Shown: in pieces, positions 18,785 through 27,435 of the stretch
Layout of the letters: each line of letters starts with the position of its first letter
Position numbering within the stretch: the first letter of the stretch is position 1
The notes under the pieces: generated by a model
Database searches by the model: none
The model's input: only the letters and a program-made list of their open reading frames with translations
What the model was told of the DNA's origin: nothing
Program-made: the position numbers and the translations under genes
From: Lysobacter sp.
GTDB lineage: Bacteria; Pseudomonadota; Gammaproteobacteria; Xanthomonadales; Xanthomonadaceae
Reading direction: 5' to 3'
Assembly (NCBI GenBank): GCA_013141175.1
Contig: JABFRN010000001.1
Location: 2,996,001-3,060,000, forward strand
DNA: 64,000 nucleotides

Positions 18785-20407
18785 ATGCCTGCTTCTTCGC
18801 CGCCTTCCCACGATGCGATGCATCGTGATGCTTTCACTGACGTATCCGCCGACGCGCTTGCCGCCGACGCCCGCGCCTGCATCGCGTTCCTCGATGCCGT
18901 TGCAGCCGATCGGGAGTTGTTGGATCGCCTTCCCGCTGAAGACCGCGGACGACTGCATCAGGCGGTGGCGAGCGTCTACCATCCCGATCCGGTGCTGCGT
19001 CGGCAGAAGATGAAGGCCGCAGAGCGCGCGCGCAACGCCGCGCAGGTGGCGCGCGAGGAAGCGGTGCTGCACGAGACCGGCATCCGCGAGCTGCGCCGTC
19101 GACCGGTGTTCACCACCCCGAATTATTTCCCGCCGCCGGATTTCACGGCCGAGGACGTCAATGCGGAAGCGGCGGAGCCGCGCGAATCGATCGAGCCGCA
19201 GCATTGCTATGTCTGCAAGCAGAAGTATTCGCGGATCCATCATTTCTACGATCAGCTGTGCCCGAGCTGCGCCGAGTTCAATTTCGACAAGCGCACCGAG
19301 ACCGCCGATCTGCGTGGGCGGGTTGCGCTGTTGACCGGCGGGCGGGTGAAGATCGGTTACCAGGCCGGACTCAAGCTGCTGCGCGCGGGTGCGAGCCTGA
19401 TCGTGACCACGCGCTTCCCGCGCGATTCGGCCGCGCGCTATGCGGAGGAACCGGACTTCGGCGACTGGGCCGATCGTCTGGAAATCTTCGGCCTCGATTT
19501 GCGCCACACGCCCAGCGTCGAAGCGTTCTGTCGCGAGCTGGTGGAGACCCGCGACCGTCTCGATTTCATCGTCAACAACGCCTGCCAGACCGTGCGCCGT
19601 CCGCCTGAGTTCTATTCGCACATGATGGAAGGCGAAACCGCTGCCGCGCACGATGTGCCCGAACATCTGCGCAAGCTGCTGGGCGGCTACGAAGGCCTGC
19701 GCCAGTACGCGATGCTGCCCGAGGGCGCGGACGGTTCGTCGCTGTCGGTACATGGGCGCGGAAGCGACCGCGATACGCTTGCCGGCATCACCCGCGCCGC
19801 CGAGCTGTCGCAGATTCCGCTGCTCGCCGAGGAGATGGTCGGGCAGCAGCATCTGTTTCCGCAGGGACGGCTGGATCAGGATCTGCAGCAGATCGATCTG
19901 CGTACGCGCAATTCGTGGCGACTGCTCATGGCCGAAGTGCCTGCCGTCGAACTGCTGGAAGTACAACTGGTCAACGCGATCGCGCCTTTCATCATCAACG
20001 CGCGTCTGAAGCCGCTGATGCTGCGCACCCGCGAGGGCGAGGCGCCGGGCCGCGACAAGCACATCGTCAATGTGTCGGCGGTCGAAGGCCAGTTCTATCG
20101 CAAGTTCAAGACCACGCGTCATCCGCACACCAATATGGCGAAGGCGGCGCTGAACATGATGACGCGCACCGCCGCGGCCGATTACCACAACGACGGCATC
20201 CACATGAATGCCGTCGACACCGGCTGGGTCACCGATGAGGATCCGGCGGAGCTCGCCGCGCGGAAGGTGATCGAGGAACGCTTCCATCCGCCGCTGGACA
20301 TCGTCGACGGCGCCGCGCGCATCGTCGATCCGATCATCGACGGCATCAACACCGGGCAGCATGTCTGGGGACAGTTCCTGAAGGATTACCGGCCGACGGA
20401 CTGGTAA
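18785..20407 (+). CDS. SDR-family oxidoreductase with zinc-ribbon extension and altered active site
   Basis: The 540-residue protein is about twice a normal SDR. Residues 1-130 are an acidic/helical extension. Four cysteines in CYVC (141, 144) and CPSC (159, 162) form a probable zinc ribbon. A Rossmann domain starts near 178 with TGGRVKIG (184-191) and VNNAC (264-268). Where SDRs have Tyr-x3-Lys before SKAAL, this protein has TNMAKAALNMM: Lys453 is kept but Thr449 is in the tyrosine position. Ser431 is in place, and Tyr438 in FYRKFK lies near. Either Tyr438 substitutes through a shifted loop, or the enzyme is not a classical dehydrogenase. An insertion of about 100 residues separates the NNA motif from the active site. 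Substrate unknown. Confidence 0.85.
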   Translation: MPASSPPSHDAMHRDAFTDVSADALAADARACIAFLDAVAADRELLDRLPAEDRGRLHQAVASVYHPDPVLRRQKMKAAERARNAAQVAREEAVLHETGIRELRRRPVFTTPNYFPPPDFTAEDVNAEAAEPRESIEPQHCYVCKQKYSRIHHFYDQLCPSCAEFNFDKRTETADLRGRVALLTGGRVKIGYQAGLKLLRAGASLIVTTRFPRDSAARYAEEPDFGDWADRLEIFGLDLRHTPSVEAFCRELVETRDRLDFIVNNACQTVRRPPEFYSHMMEGETAAAHDVPEHLRKLLGGYEGLRQYAMLPEGADGSSLSVHGRGSDRDTLAGITRAAELSQIPLLAEEMVGQQHLFPQGRLDQDLQQIDLRTRNSWRLLMAEVPAVELLEVQLVNAIAPFIINARLKPLMLRTREGEAPGRDKHIVNVSAVEGQFYRKFKTTRHPHTNMAKAALNMMTRTAAADYHNDGIHMNAVDTGWVTDEDPAELAARKVIEERFHPPLDIVDGAARIVDPIIDGINTGQHVWGQFLKDYRPTDW

Positions 20408-20592
20408 CGGGACAGCCCCGACCCGGTGGAGGCGCTGCGGACGGATCGGCGTTTCTGGCATAAGATGGCCCGTGCCCCGGCCAAGGCATCGCGACAAGGA
20501 TGGGCCGGGCGGGTGGGGGACGCCCTGTGGACATCGAACGGACACACCGTGCCGGGATACTTCCGCTCGTCCATCCACTCCCGGGAGATGTC

Positions 20593-21450
20593 ATGAAACG
20601 CAGTCTCGTTGCGATTTTCGGTCTATGCATGTTGTTCTTCGGCGCGCAGGCGTCCGCCCAGTCGTATCTTCGCGTGGTGTCCTGGAACATGCTGCATGCC
20701 GGTTGGAGCGGGCAGCAGAATTGGAACGGCTACGCGGGGCAGATCTGGAACAACTACGGCAGCGCAGCGGGCGCTGCGAACGGCGTGGATCTGGTGTTCG
20801 GCCAGGAAGTGATGTATCCCGCGTCGGCGGCCAGCGTCGCCGCAGCGCTGACCGCCACCAGCGGTTTCACCTGGGACTATCGCGTGACCGCTGCCATCGG
20901 GCGCAGCAGTTACAAAGAGAGCTACGCGGTGTTTTTCCGCACCGACCGCGTGCAGCTCATCTCCGCCACCGTGTGGGCCGATACCGGCGACAAGTTCGAG
21001 CGCGAGCCGCAGATCGTGAAGGTTCGTCATATCCAGACCGGCGCGGATTACACCTTCATCAACTGGCATACCGTGTTCGGTACCACCGCCGAACGACAGG
21101 CCGAAGTGCAACTGATCGGCACGGTCTTCAATTCGATCCAGAGCGGCAGCAGCAGCGATCAGGATGTGATCCTGGTGGGCGACCATAATCGCGAGGCGAC
21201 TTCGCCGTGGTGGGCCAATCTCAAGGCGCTTGCGCCGGCAGTGAGCCATCGCGTCAACGAGCTGACTTCGATCAATGCCAGCTGCGGCTTCGCCAGCGCG
21301 TACGATCATTTCTGGATGCAGAACAGCTACGTCACCGAGTATTCGACCTCCGGTCGCGACTACATCGCCGACATGTGCGTGTTCCGCAATGGCCTGTCGG
21401 ATCACGCCCCGGTTTATCTCTCGCTCTATTCGACCGCAGACACGGACTGA
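20593..21450 (+). CDS. Secreted DNase I-like endonuclease/exonuclease/phosphatase protein
   Basis: The 285-residue protein has a signal peptide (cleavage near SAQ-S, residue 23) and the complete metal-dependent phosphodiesterase site: WNML (Asn32), GQEV (Glu72), INWHT (His159), GDHN (Asp197, Asn199) and SDHAPV (Asp270, His271). The order and spacing match the DNase I/CdtB branch, so an extracellular or periplasmic nuclease is likely; a sphingomyelinase-like role is less likely. GGGAG 7 nt upstream supports the start. The next gene begins 12 bp downstream, so both are on one message. Confidence 0.88.
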   Translation: MKRSLVAIFGLCMLFFGAQASAQSYLRVVSWNMLHAGWSGQQNWNGYAGQIWNNYGSAAGAANGVDLVFGQEVMYPASAASVAAALTATSGFTWDYRVTAAIGRSSYKESYAVFFRTDRVQLISATVWADTGDKFEREPQIVKVRHIQTGADYTFINWHTVFGTTAERQAEVQLIGTVFNSIQSGSSSDQDVILVGDHNREATSPWWANLKALAPAVSHRVNELTSINASCGFASAYDHFWMQNSYVTEYSTSGRDYIADMCVFRNGLSDHAPVYLSLYSTADTD

Positions 21451-21462
21451 TCCGGCCGGACG

Positions 21463-23133
21463 ATGGCGAGCCGGCGTCGTAACGCATGGATCCTCGGCGC
21501 CTGCCTCGCGGTGGGCGCCGTTGTTTTCGGCGTGTACCGGTGGTCCTCGTACGGAAGCGCGAACAGCGCGTCATCGCGCGACGTGGTCGAGCAGACCGCT
21601 TCTGCGGACGCTGCGGACGAACGAGCGTTTGCGTTGCGCATCCGCCTGCTGCCCGATGCTGGCGTGTCGGCATCTCCGGGCTCGGTGCGGATCGGTCTGG
21701 CCCATGTCTCGCCGGATGAATTGGCCGCCTATCAGGCCTGGTTGCGGGGCGGTGGCGAAGGCGCCGGGCCGCGCGATTTCGAGGATCTGGCTACGGTGAC
21801 GCGCTGGTTGAACGTGCCCGCGACATTGAACGCCGAGGGTGTCGTCATCGCGACGCCGGTGCGGTTGCCGGCGGCGGATCGCTATGTGCTGCAGGCGCGC
21901 GCGGACGATGGGCTGCGCTTCTACGAGGCATCGTTCACCCGCGACAACGTGCCCGTGGAGATCGGCCCGCGCGTTGCGGCGGGCCTGCGCCTGCGGGCGC
22001 CCGCGCAGGCAGCAGGCGGTGCGCGCGTGCTGTTCCGTCGCGTCGATGGCGCGCAGGATGCCGCATGGCAAGCGTTGATACGCCGCGAAGCGCCCGAGGT
22101 GCTCGACGCCTACGACGAGCGCGCGCTGCCGGTGGGGGCAGACACCATCGTCGCGCCGCTGCCGCCGGGGCCGTTGGATCTGATCGCCGTGGTCGACGGC
22201 GTGGAAACCGGGCGTCGTAGAGTGGCGCTGTCGGCCGGACGCATCACGACGTTCGATCTCGATGCCGAAGTGTCGGAGCTGGCCGCTGCGCTGTCGACGA
22301 CGGTGGCGCTGCGTCTCGTCGTAAAAGGCGGCGCTACGCCGGTGAAGGATGCGGCGGTCGTGTGGTCGTCGCCGCGCGGCGAGCGCAGCCTGCGTTCGGA
22401 TGCTTCCGGCGCGTTGCGCATCGAAGGCGTCGATCCACTGCAGCCGCTGACGATCGAGATCCGCTTCGCACCGCCGAAGACGCCGTCGTTTCTCGTCGAC
22501 GCCTTGCCGATCTGGCCCGAGCGGCTGCCGATGACGCTCGATCTGGCGGATGCGCCCGTGAACGCGGGAGTGATCGCCAAGACAATCGAACTCGAGCCAT
22601 TGCGCTGGTTGATGGTCGAAACGCCGGGGATCGGGATTCCGCGCCGACCGCGCGTGGAAGAGCCTTTCCCGGTGTTCGTGCTGCAGCGGCGGGAAGGCGC
22701 GGTGTGGCGAGATTCGTCCGCCGACTATTTCCGGCCGGTGACGGATGGATTGGCGGTGTCGCTGGACCGGCCGGGCAACGTACGCGTCGTGGCGGTGCTG
22801 GCACCGTGGACCGTGCGCTACAGCGATGCGGTGGAGGTCGGCGATGGTTCCCCGGAGATCCGCTACCGCACCCGCGTTTCCGGCGTGGGCGGGCGCCGCG
22901 TGGGACTGCGCATCGCTGCGGACCATCGACCGCTGGCGTCTGCGCCCGTGCACCTGCTGTCGCCGCTGCGCGGTGTGCCGCCGAAGACATTGACGGCGGA
23001 CCGGGCGGGGCAGTTGGTGCTCGATCACGTCACCGAGGCGGACGTGCTGGTGGAGGTGCCCGGCTTCGAGCAGGTCCGCGTGCGGTTGGATGCCGCTGAG
23101 GTGACCGTCAACCTGCGTCGCGAGGATGGATAA
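21463..23133 (+). CDS. Membrane-anchored multi-beta-domain protein, unknown function
   Basis: The product has 556 residues with one N-terminal transmembrane segment (about 8-25, ILGACLAVGAVVFGVYRW) and then an extracytoplasmic region rich in beta strands. Repeated patterns such as GATPVKDAAVVWSSPRGERSLRSDASG and RPLASAPVHLLSPL..KTLTADRAGQL resemble carboxypeptidase-regulatory-like (transthyretin-fold) domains, at least two and perhaps four. No catalytic motif is visible. It follows the secreted nuclease gene by 12 bp. It may be an anchored binding or scaffold protein; I do not recognise the family. Confidence 0.65.
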   Translation: MASRRRNAWILGACLAVGAVVFGVYRWSSYGSANSASSRDVVEQTASADAADERAFALRIRLLPDAGVSASPGSVRIGLAHVSPDELAAYQAWLRGGGEGAGPRDFEDLATVTRWLNVPATLNAEGVVIATPVRLPAADRYVLQARADDGLRFYEASFTRDNVPVEIGPRVAAGLRLRAPAQAAGGARVLFRRVDGAQDAAWQALIRREAPEVLDAYDERALPVGADTIVAPLPPGPLDLIAVVDGVETGRRRVALSAGRITTFDLDAEVSELAAALSTTVALRLVVKGGATPVKDAAVVWSSPRGERSLRSDASGALRIEGVDPLQPLTIEIRFAPPKTPSFLVDALPIWPERLPMTLDLADAPVNAGVIAKTIELEPLRWLMVETPGIGIPRRPRVEEPFPVFVLQRREGAVWRDSSADYFRPVTDGLAVSLDRPGNVRVVAVLAPWTVRYSDAVEVGDGSPEIRYRTRVSGVGGRRVGLRIAADHRPLASAPVHLLSPLRGVPPKTLTADRAGQLVLDHVTEADVLVEVPGFEQVRVRLDAAEVTVNLRREDG

Positions 23134-23245
23134 GATAGCGATACTGATGAGCAGGACCCGAACGGCCAACCCCGCCCCGATGGCTCGGACGTTCCCATTC
23201 CCGACAACCGCGCGCCCGTGCGGCCAGAACCCGAGGGACACTGTC

Positions 23246-24181
23246 ATGACCCGACGCTCCGATCAAACGCCGATGCTGCCGGTCCTGCGAATCGCGGCAG
23301 CCATGGGCGTCGCCATTGTCTCGATCGTTGCGGTTCCGATGACGGTCGGTCTGAGCCTCGCGCAGGAGATGGCGCTGGAAACAGGCGACGGAGAACTTCG
23401 CGAAACCGAGATCGAACAGCGGCGCACACGGATCCAGCAGGAGATCGCGACACTGAGACGGCATCCGTGGGCCGGCGACTACTACGAAGGCGATGGTCTG
23501 GGCGCGAATATCAGCATCTCGTTGGCGCCGGATACCGGCATCGCTGCGACCTGGCACGGCTGCATGGGTTTGTACGGTGCGAATCGCGGCAAGGTGGTGG
23601 AGCGCGATGGCGCGCTGCTGTTCGAGTACGAACAGCCGAACAAACCGGGTTTTGGCGGCTTTCCCGATAGCCTGCGCCCGGTCCGTTGGGGTGAGCGGCG
23701 CTACATGATCCAGCAAGACAAAATGATGGGTTTCGTCAACGCGATCAATCACGGCTTGGAGCCGCGCGAACGGGTCCACGGCATGTTCCTGCTTGCGCAG
23801 GAAGACGAGAACAAAGCGGCCGAAGGCCTGCCCGATCTGCCGCCCGCGTATCTCGCCCTCATCAGGCGCACGCCGATGCGGGTGCGTGTGGTATCGATCG
23901 ACGGCGTGGATAAACGGAAGAACGACCAAGACTGCAGTTACACGTACCGGATGACCCTCGACCGGGGTGCGGCGGACCGGTTTGCGCCGGGCGTCGAACT
24001 GAAGCAGGTTGCGCAGCCGCGTATGTGGGAGAGCGCCACGATCGAGACCGTCGCCAGGGAGACTTCGACCGCGAAGATGGCGGTCTGGTACGACGATTGC
24101 ACGCATCCGAAGACGGTGCCGACGACAGGATGGGTCTTCACCACCGGCGCATACGATGGCAAGAGCGGCGTTGCCCGCTGA
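23246..24181 (+). CDS. Membrane-anchored or exported protein, unknown function
   Basis: The product has 311 residues from the ATG at 23246 (weak GAGGGA upstream). A hydrophobic segment at about 12-38 acts as anchor or signal. A charged helix follows (ELRETEIEQRRTRIQQEIATLRRHPWAGDYYEGDG) and then a mainly beta region with HGCMGLYGANRGKVVERDGALLFEY. The phrase WAGDYYEGDGLGANISISLAPDTGIA recalls small secreted lipocalin-like proteins, but I cannot assign a family. It is the third of four consecutive genes for extracytoplasmic proteins. An in-frame upstream start at 23126 overlaps the previous gene and is less likely. Confidence 0.6.
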   Translation: MTRRSDQTPMLPVLRIAAAMGVAIVSIVAVPMTVGLSLAQEMALETGDGELRETEIEQRRTRIQQEIATLRRHPWAGDYYEGDGLGANISISLAPDTGIAATWHGCMGLYGANRGKVVERDGALLFEYEQPNKPGFGGFPDSLRPVRWGERRYMIQQDKMMGFVNAINHGLEPRERVHGMFLLAQEDENKAAEGLPDLPPAYLALIRRTPMRVRVVSIDGVDKRKNDQDCSYTYRMTLDRGAADRFAPGVELKQVAQPRMWESATIETVARETSTAKMAVWYDDCTHPKTVPTTGWVFTTGAYDGKSGVAR

Positions 24182-24246
24182 CTGCGGGCTTGCGCAGTGC
24201 AGCGAGGGCAGCCGACAATCGCTGCGGACACCCAAGGATCATGCCC

Positions 24247-24753
24247 ATGCGTCTGAACACGCTGCGTTTCGCGATGCTGTCGTTGGCGCTCACGGCTGCG
24301 AACCATCCTGTGAAGGCCGCAACTCCCGTGTTCGCGAGCGGATACACCGATCTCTCCAGGGATTGCCGCCCTGCATTCGCGGATGCCGAGCTTGAGGAAG
24401 GTCAGGACAACGCGCTGCGCTGCAAGGGCAGCGGCGAGTATGGCCTGTTCATTTATTTCTCCGCCATGGACGCGATGCTGACGGTCGAGAACGCGCGCGG
24501 GGACACCGTCTTCGATATGCCGCTGACCCTGGACGACTACGAACGCGGCAAAGTGGAGTGGCGCCTTGCCGATGGTCATGCGTTCGCGATCATCGTGCGC
24601 ATGAAGCCGAAAGGCGCACCGGAAACGCTCGAGATCCGAGGCATCGACAGTCGTCGCACGATTCACCGCAGCGTTCCGGTCGCGGGGCGCAAGAACGCGA
24701 ACGCACAGGCGCGCACCGAGGCGGACAAGGCCTACGTCGCGGGCGTACGCTGA
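24247..24753 (+). CDS. Small exported protein, unknown function
   Basis: The product has 168 residues with a signal peptide of about 24 residues (cleavage near VKA-AT). The mature part has two cysteines (SRDCRPAF and LRCKGSGEY), then GLFIYFSAMDAMLTVENA and a lysine-rich tail. AAGGA lies 8 nt from ATG 24247 but only 2 nt from ATG 24241, favouring 24247. No family recognised. Codon use is native. Confidence 0.65.
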   Translation: MRLNTLRFAMLSLALTAANHPVKAATPVFASGYTDLSRDCRPAFADAELEEGQDNALRCKGSGEYGLFIYFSAMDAMLTVENARGDTVFDMPLTLDDYERGKVEWRLADGHAFAIIVRMKPKGAPETLEIRGIDSRRTIHRSVPVAGRKNANAQARTEADKAYVAGVR

Positions 24754-24775
24754 GCGCGCGACGGACTGCGGCACC

Positions 24776-25453
24776 ATGCACGACCACGATCTCGACAACC
24801 CGTTCTGGACCGCGTTGCGCAGCCGTCACGCGGCGATCGCCCGCGCCGCCGTCGGTGTCGCACGCTATCCGGCTGAATTCGCCCCGTTCCTTGGTGTGGC
24901 GGACGGCAATGCGCAAGTGGACGAAGCCCTCGCCGCGCTGGTCGCGCCCGGCGAAAGCGTCTATCTGCTTGGTATCGCGCCGCCGATACCGGATGGCTGG
25001 CGCTTGCAGGCGTTCCGCCCCCTGGCGCAGATGGTCTGCACCGCGCCGGTCGATGCGAACGACGGGCCCGAGATCGTCCTGTTGGGCGAAGCGCAGCGCG
25101 CGGATGTGCTGGCGCTGACTGCGCTGGTCTATCCGCATTATTTCCGCGAGCGCACGATGGACCTCGGGCGCTACTTCGGCATGTACGTCGACGGCCGGCT
25201 CGCGGCGATGGTCGGCGAACGGCTCGCGACCGACACCTGGCAGGAAGTCAGTGCGATCTGCACGCATCCCGATGTCCTCGGTCGCGGCTATGCCCATCGC
25301 CTGACTGCAATGCTCGGCAACGACATTCTGTCGGCCGGTCGCGTGCCGTATCTGCACGTCAGCCACGAGAACCCGCGCGCCATGTCGCTGTACCTGCGGA
25401 TGGGCTATCGCTTGCGTCGCGATATTCCGTTCTGGTCGTTGACGCGCGCTTGA
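24776..25453 (+). CDS. GNAT-family acetyltransferase (FR47-like)
   Basis: The 225-residue protein has an N-terminal half without clear similarity (ligand or dimer domain) and a C-terminal GNAT domain: FGMYVDGRLAAMVGERL, then EVSAICTHPDVLGRGYAHRL with the acetyl-CoA loop LGRGYAHRL, and HVSHENPRAMSLYLRMGYRLR. The tail matches FR47-like acetyltransferases (N-x-AxxLYxxxGF). The substrate is unknown. It starts 22 bp after the preceding gene. Confidence 0.86.
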   Translation: MHDHDLDNPFWTALRSRHAAIARAAVGVARYPAEFAPFLGVADGNAQVDEALAALVAPGESVYLLGIAPPIPDGWRLQAFRPLAQMVCTAPVDANDGPEIVLLGEAQRADVLALTALVYPHYFRERTMDLGRYFGMYVDGRLAAMVGERLATDTWQEVSAICTHPDVLGRGYAHRLTAMLGNDILSAGRVPYLHVSHENPRAMSLYLRMGYRLRRDIPFWSLTRA

Positions 25454-25513
25454 GCGGCGAGGCTTCACGCACGGGGCGGAACGGGCGGCTGGCCCGCTCT
25501 CGCCCCGGATGCC

Positions 25514-26074
25514 CTAGCCACCGACGAAATCGGCCGGGTCGAGTTCTTCCGCCAGCAGCAGCCGGATGTCGTCCGTCGACAGCAGCATCTTCAACTGCGC
25601 CGCGAGCGGCTTCAGCTGTTCGTGCTGCGTGCACAGCGCCCAGATCCTGTCGATCATCGTCTCGAAATCGACGGAAGGGTCGTACGCGATCGCACCGCTC
25701 CCGGCGACGATCTGCAGCAACTGACGCGCCATGTCGCGTGCCTGTTCCACCTTGAGCGCACGCGGTTGCAGCGCGTGCTGCAGCGAGAGCTGCAGTTCGT
25801 GCACCAGGCCGATCGCGATCGTCTGCTGACGCCGACGCAGCGTGCCGCGCTTGTCGTCGTCGAACACGGGCGCGAGGATCCGCGCCTTCAAGCCCGAGAT
25901 TTCCGCAGCTTCGACCAGGCGGTGGGTGGAGAGCAGATCCTCGGCGCGACGGATCCAGTCCATGAGCGTCGTCATGACCTGCGGCGATTTGCGTTCGAAC
26001 TGGCGCACGATGCCCGGCATTTCGAGCAGCGCGTCGGAGAGCTGCCGCGTGAGTTGGAATGTCGATCTGAGCAT
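25514..26074 (-). CDS. Third gene of the DUF2589 operon, helical protein of unknown function
   Basis: The product has 186 residues, predicted mostly alpha-helical, with no signal peptide. Segments such as FQLTRQLSDALLEMPGIV, LMDWIRRAEDLLSTH and LGLVHELQLSLQHALQ look like amphipathic helices suited to oligomerisation. It begins 6 bp after the stop of the 235-residue gene, so the genes are clearly cotranscribed. I recognise no family. A cytoplasmic partner or assembly factor for the two DUF2589-like proteins is the simplest reading, by position only. Confidence 0.7.
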   Translation of the reverse strand: MLRSTFQLTRQLSDALLEMPGIVRQFERKSPQVMTTLMDWIRRAEDLLSTHRLVEAAEISGLKARILAPVFDDDKRGTLRRRQQTIAIGLVHELQLSLQHALQPRALKVEQARDMARQLLQIVAGSGAIAYDPSVDFETMIDRIWALCTQHEQLKPLAAQLKMLLSTDDIRLLLAEELDPADFVGG

Positions 26075-26080
26075 GGTCGC

Positions 26081-26788
26081 TTACTCCGGCAACAGCTTGC
26101 GTTCGATGCTGCCATCGCTCTTCTCGATGGTCTGCCATTCCATCCCGTCTTCGCTGACGGTCATCCGGATGCGGATCACGTCTTCCGGGCGCTGTTCGCG
26201 CAGGCGATGGGACTCGGCGATGACCGAAAGCTGGTCGAGCACGGGTTTGTCGACGACGCCGGTCACCAGGCCGATGCCGAGTTCGTAAGTGCGCTTGGTG
26301 ATCTCGTCCTGGCGGTATCCATCCGGAAATTTGCCTTCATGCAGCTTGGCTTCGGTGCCGATCTCGAACAGATCGGCGACGATCCTGTCGGCGTAGATCA
26401 TGGTCGGCTTCTGGATATCGCCCTCGGCCTTGATCTGTTCCACCAGCGCGGTGATGCGGCTGTCCAGTGCTGCCAGCAGCTTCTGAGCGGCGATCGGCGG
26501 AAGTTCGGTGTAGCCGACGAATCGCGACAGTTCGCGCGCGTTGACGCGCTTGAACTCGGCGTTGCCGATCGGATCGAGCTGATAGCCGACGCGTTCTGTC
26601 AGACCTTCGATCGCGACCGGAATGATCAGTTCGATATCGCTGATGCGCATACGCGGGACCGAGAAATGTTTGAGCAGGTCGTGTTTGGCGTATTGCTCGG
26701 CGACCTGCACGGTCTGTACGTCCGCCATCACGCGCGCATCGGTGATGCCGCTGAAGAGGCCGCCGAGGTATTCGTTGAGAGTTGCCAT
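26081..26788 (-). CDS. Second gene of the DUF2589 operon, DUF2589-like core
   Basis: The 235-residue cytoplasmic protein begins MATLNEYLGGLFSGITDARVMAD. Residues about 38-62 (LLKHFSVPRMRISDIELIIP) parallel the LTIPALRIETLTIDF segment of the first gene, suggesting a shared beta core and common ancestry. The middle is helical (NARELSRFVGY, AALDSRITALVEQIKAEG) and the C-terminus is charged. An AGGA site supports ATG 26788. A strong hairpin lies between this gene and the first gene and may lower its expression. Function unknown. Confidence 0.72.
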   Translation of the reverse strand: MATLNEYLGGLFSGITDARVMADVQTVQVAEQYAKHDLLKHFSVPRMRISDIELIIPVAIEGLTERVGYQLDPIGNAEFKRVNARELSRFVGYTELPPIAAQKLLAALDSRITALVEQIKAEGDIQKPTMIYADRIVADLFEIGTEAKLHEGKFPDGYRQDEITKRTYELGIGLVTGVVDKPVLDQLSVIAESHRLREQRPEDVIRIRMTVSEDGMEWQTIEKSDGSIERKLLPE

Positions 26789-26815
26789 GGTCGTGTCCTG
26801 GGAAATGTATGAAGT

Positions 26816-26838
26816 GGGGCCGGCATGAAGCCGGCCCC
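26816..26838 (-). promoter_or_regulatory. Strong intercistronic hairpin inside the DUF2589 operon
   Basis: GGGGCCGGC (26816-26824) and GCCGGCCCC (26830-26838) form a perfect 9-bp GC stem with a 5-nt loop, in the 59-bp gap after the first gene. There is no T-run, so it looks more like an mRNA-stabilising or attenuating element than a full terminator. It would make the first protein more abundant than the next two. Confidence 0.6.
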
Positions 26839-26847
26839 GGTGTTGCA

Positions 26848-27435
26848 TCAGGCGCTGACGATGCTGTCTTCCAACATGGTCAGGATGCGATCCAGACCGG
26901 CCGGAATTTCGTCGTTCACCGCGTGCACGCGCACGCCGAGGTTGTAGGTCTTCTCGACGCTGGTGCCGCTGCTGGCCGTCCGCTTGTACGACGCGGAAGC
27001 CTTGAAGTTGACGATCTTGTAGTTGATGCCGAGTTCGGCGCTTGCCGCGAATTCGCTGGAGACGTTGGAAGTCTCCGTCGAGGTCAGCTTGGCGTTGAAG
27101 TCGATCGTCAGCGTTTCGATCCGCAGTGCGGGGATCGTCAGCATGGTCAGGAAGGGCACCGAGATGTTCACTTCGGCGTCGATGAACGGCTCGTTGGTCG
27201 GGCCGGCCGGCAGACTCGAATCGAACGCCGGATTCGGGGCTTTCTTCTTGTAGTTGAAGTCGACATAGCGCAGGTCGGTGATGTTGCCGCTGGCATCTTT
27301 TTCGAAACCGACTTCCTTGATGAAATTGACCTGCGACATCGACGCGGCATGCTGCGCCTGCACCGCCGCCTGCAGCGGACCACCGATGTAGACGCTGAAG
27401 TCGAGACTGTTGAGTTCCTGGACGAGATTGGGCAT
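26848..27435 (-). CDS. DUF2589 domain protein, first gene of a three-gene operon
   Basis: The 195-residue protein starts MPNLVQELNSLDFSVYIGGP and continues LQAAVQAQHAASMSQVNFIKEVGF, the typical DUF2589 opening, followed by NISVPFLTMLTIPALRIETL and IDFNAKLTSTETSN. There is no signal peptide. The family has no established biochemical function that I know of. AAAGGAG about 8 nt upstream makes this a strong translation start. It leads an operon with a DUF2589-like paralogue and a helical protein, preceded by about 730 bp without genes. Confidence 0.85.
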   Translation of the reverse strand: MPNLVQELNSLDFSVYIGGPLQAAVQAQHAASMSQVNFIKEVGFEKDASGNITDLRYVDFNYKKKAPNPAFDSSLPAGPTNEPFIDAEVNISVPFLTMLTIPALRIETLTIDFNAKLTSTETSNVSSEFAASAELGINYKIVNFKASASYKRTASSGTSVEKTYNLGVRVHAVNDEIPAGLDRILTMLEDSIVSA

